This document shows, in pieces, positions 5,728 through 6,600 of a stretch of DNA of 6,600 bases; within the stretch, counting starts at the first letter, position 1; each line of letters begins with the position of its first letter. Under the pieces are notes generated by a model. That model saw only the letters and a program-made list of their open reading frames with translations, had not been told where the DNA came from and ran no database searches. Source of the stretch: an uncultured Collinsella sp. (GTDB taxonomy: Bacteria > Actinomycetota > Coriobacteriia > Coriobacteriales > Coriobacteriaceae); contig UQSC01000098.1 of the NCBI GenBank assembly GCA_900543615.1, positions 1 to 6,600 on the forward strand, read 5' to 3'. The position numbers were made by a program, and so were the translations under genes.

Positions 5728-6266
5728 TCCGCCACTTGCTCGAGGCGGTAATCGGTCATCGAGGTCTTGCGGCGCCGGACGACCCCTTTTGAGAGGACCT
5801 TGCCCACCGAGCGGTCAAGCGCCTGTTTGACAATGTCCTGACCGTTGTCGTAGTAAACCTTCACATCGTCGAAGGATTGAAAGAAGCCCAGGTGTTCAAT
5901 CATGGCAGAGGAGATATCGCGCCCCATACGTTCCATTAGCCTTGCCGGGTCTTCGAACTGGCTGCGGTGGTAGACGAACGTGATATAGGAAATGGGAAGT
6001 TTGCGGACGAACGAGGAGAAACGGGTGAGCATCACCTTGCGCTGCTCGATGTCAAGAAACTCATAGTCCTTGTGCCCGTTCATGAGAGGCTCGGAGTGAA
6101 ACGGAATGTTAGGGAGATCGGCCCTGACAAGCTTGGCCTCATAGCCCGTGACCGCCTCGGCGATGCTGCCTGCCTGGTCGTGAAAGACGAGTACGAGCGG
6201 GTAGTAGCGAGCTTTGCCGCCGCGGTCGCCGCTCTCGTCGACGAAGATGCTGAGCTCCTTGGCCAA
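5592..6266 (-). CDS. DUF3800 domain protein
   Basis: This 224-residue protein opens with LSIFVDESGD, where D10-E11-S12-G13 is the DUF3800 signature. Further family positions are YYD140N in a central strand and E-Q177-V-A-D180-Y near the C-terminus, matching the (L)Q-x-AD motif. These acidic residues form the putative metal site of an RNase H-like fold. Activity is unproven, and substrates are unknown. DUF3800 genes are common in phages and accessory islands. Length is normal and the gene looks intact. The TTG start at 6266-6264 is chosen because AGGAG (minus strand, 6277-6273) lies 6 nt before it and no ATG gives a better fit. It converges with the 194-residue gene, leaving a 242-bp spacer. 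An intrinsic terminator sits 13 nt before its ribosome binding site, suggesting regulated read-through. Confidence 0.88.
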   Translation of the reverse strand: MAKELSIFVDESGDRGGKARYYPLVLVFHDQAGSIAEAVTGYEAKLVRADLPNIPFHSEPLMNGHKDYEFLDIEQRKVMLTRFSSFVRKLPISYITFVYHRSQFEDPARLMERMGRDISSAMIEHLGFFQSFDDVKVYYDNGQDIVKQALDRSVGKVLSKGVVRRRKTSMTDYRLEQVADYLCTIELALVKYEAKENGETYNKFFGGIGSFKRNWFKQARSKRI

Positions 6267-6289
6267 TGGGGACTCCTAATGGAATGGAT

Positions 6290-6317
6290 AAAAAAATAGC
6301 CGGGGGACTTCCCCGGC
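6290..6317 (-). terminator. Intrinsic terminator in the leader of the DUF3800 gene
   Basis: On the minus strand GCCGGGG (6317-6311), a 5-nt loop and CCCCGGC (6305-6299) form a 7-bp GC stem followed by TA and seven T (6296-6290). This is a textbook Rho-independent terminator for leftward transcription. Only 12 nt separate the T tract from the DUF3800 Shine-Dalgarno (6277-6273), leaving no room for a promoter between them. It either regulates DUF3800 by attenuation or is a relic of a lost leftward gene. Confidence 0.75.
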
Positions 6318-6333
6318 ACTTGGAGGTAGCTTA

Positions 6334-6372
6334 ATGAGCCACCAACAACCTTATAGCGTGTGCTGGCGGTGA
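6334..6372 (+). other. 12-codon ORF with strong ribosome binding site
   Basis: GGAGG (6322-6326) is 7 nt before ATG 6334, which opens MSHQQPYSVCWR and ends at TGA 6370-6372. It is in the same frame as the ParA-like fragment that follows. It may be the surviving start of a disrupted gene or a short leader peptide. No similarity is recognised. Confidence 0.3.
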
Positions 6373-6378
6373 GTGCAA
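6350..6378 (-). promoter_or_regulatory. Candidate leftward promoter for DUF3800
   Basis: Read on the minus strand, TTGCAC (6378-6373) and TATAAG (6355-6350) are exactly 17 nt apart (3/6 and 5/6 consensus matches). The predicted start, near 6343, would give a leader of about 77 nt containing a small hairpin (6342-6326, 6 bp with one G-U pair) and then the terminator at 6317-6290. Confidence 0.42.
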
Positions 6379-6390
6379 GAGGGGAACGGG

Positions 6391-6600
6391 ATGAAACCGC
6401 TGTTGATAGTGCCCCTGAAATAGATTCGCAGCTTCTTCAAGATTACGGAACTCGAGAATTTATCGTCGGAGCTGGTTTGCGATAACAACCCGAAGCTTGC
6501 CTTTGTCTGTATGAATCTGATTCAGAGGCGCAGTGACACCATCCATGAGGGCGTGCCTGAGCTCCTTTCGTCTCGAGGCTCCCTCGCGTGCCCGGCCGCG
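6391..6600 (+). pseudogene. ParA-like C-terminal fragment with in-frame stop, cut by window end
   Basis: ATG 6391 (GAGG at 6379-6382) opens MKPLLIVPLK, then TAG at 6421-6423. The same frame continues IRSFFKITELENLSSELV, then DNNPKLAFVCMNLIQRRSDT and a further 20 or so residues to the edge. The order 'LLIVPLK... ELENL... NPKLAFVCMNLIQRRSDT' resembles the second half of ParA/Soj-type partition ATPases: the strand LIPVKPS, a helix with a LE pair, then NPxLKAFVVxN. No Walker A or B motif lies upstream, since the frame is closed by TGA at 6370. I therefore read it as a relic of a plasmid- or island-type partition gene. Similarity is by eye only and the region is short. A sequencing error creating the TAG is possible, but it would not restore the missing N-terminus. 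Confidence 0.4.

Noticed and set aside
5967..6299. 110-residue plus-strand frame opposite DUF3800
   Set aside because: Shadow of DUF3800. It has no ribosome binding site, and its end runs into the terminator's A tract.
6480..6600. Minus-strand open frame at the right edge that could be the gene served by the 6290-6317 terminator
   Set aside because: It stops near 6457 and has no recognisable motif, whereas the plus frame here reads as a protein. The terminator is better explained as a DUF3800 leader element or a relic.
1..6600. CRISPR array, transposase or integrase, and long direct repeats
   Set aside because: None was found by eye on either strand. No second copy of the guaA 3' end occurs inside the window.

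Overview
The window is the end of an assembled contig from a high-GC Gram-positive bacterium. A gut Coriobacteriia member such as Collinsella fits best, judging by the GC-rich, G/C-third-position codons of guaA and the style of the accessory genes. This placement is inference, because there is no rRNA or other marker. Bases 1-48 are not biological: they are an Illumina Nextera adapter with its sample index, so the contig physically starts here.

Layout: (1) 49-1176, the 3' two thirds of guaA (GMP synthase), the only housekeeping gene, followed by a 13-bp hairpin. (2) 1247-1431, the C-terminal remnant of a GyrI-like ligand-binding protein, then about 200 bp without a gene that ends in a promoter-like stretch and a 9-bp inverted repeat. 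(3) 1633-5349, three same-strand accessory genes: an AAA_14/DUF4143 ATPase, a 582-residue protein whose N-terminus resembles DUF4365 (PD-(D/E)XK-like nuclease fold), and a 194-residue protein carrying an R-x4-H motif of the kind seen in HEPN ribonucleases. The last two lie 28 bp apart and look like one transcription unit. (4) 5350-5591, a structured intergenic stretch with two hairpins, a good ribosome binding site and an orphan ORF. (5) 5592-6266 on the minus strand, a DUF3800 protein with an intrinsic terminator wedged directly before its ribosome binding site. (6) 6318-6600, a short ORF and the start of a ParA-like C-terminal fragment broken by in-frame stops and cut by the window end.

From the guaA stop codon rightwards, the window reads as accessory DNA: gene remnants at both ends, three TTG-started genes, lower GC by eye in the middle, and protein families frequent in defence and mobile loci. 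The 3' end of guaA is a known integration site for genomic islands, which fits this picture, but no integrase or second att copy is visible. The most interesting candidate is the pair 2988-5349 (putative nuclease-like protein plus putative HEPN-like protein), possibly with the ATPase, as an uncharacterised defence or toxin-type module. Next is the apparent transcription attenuator in front of the DUF3800 gene. Both are hypotheses drawn from reading the sequence.
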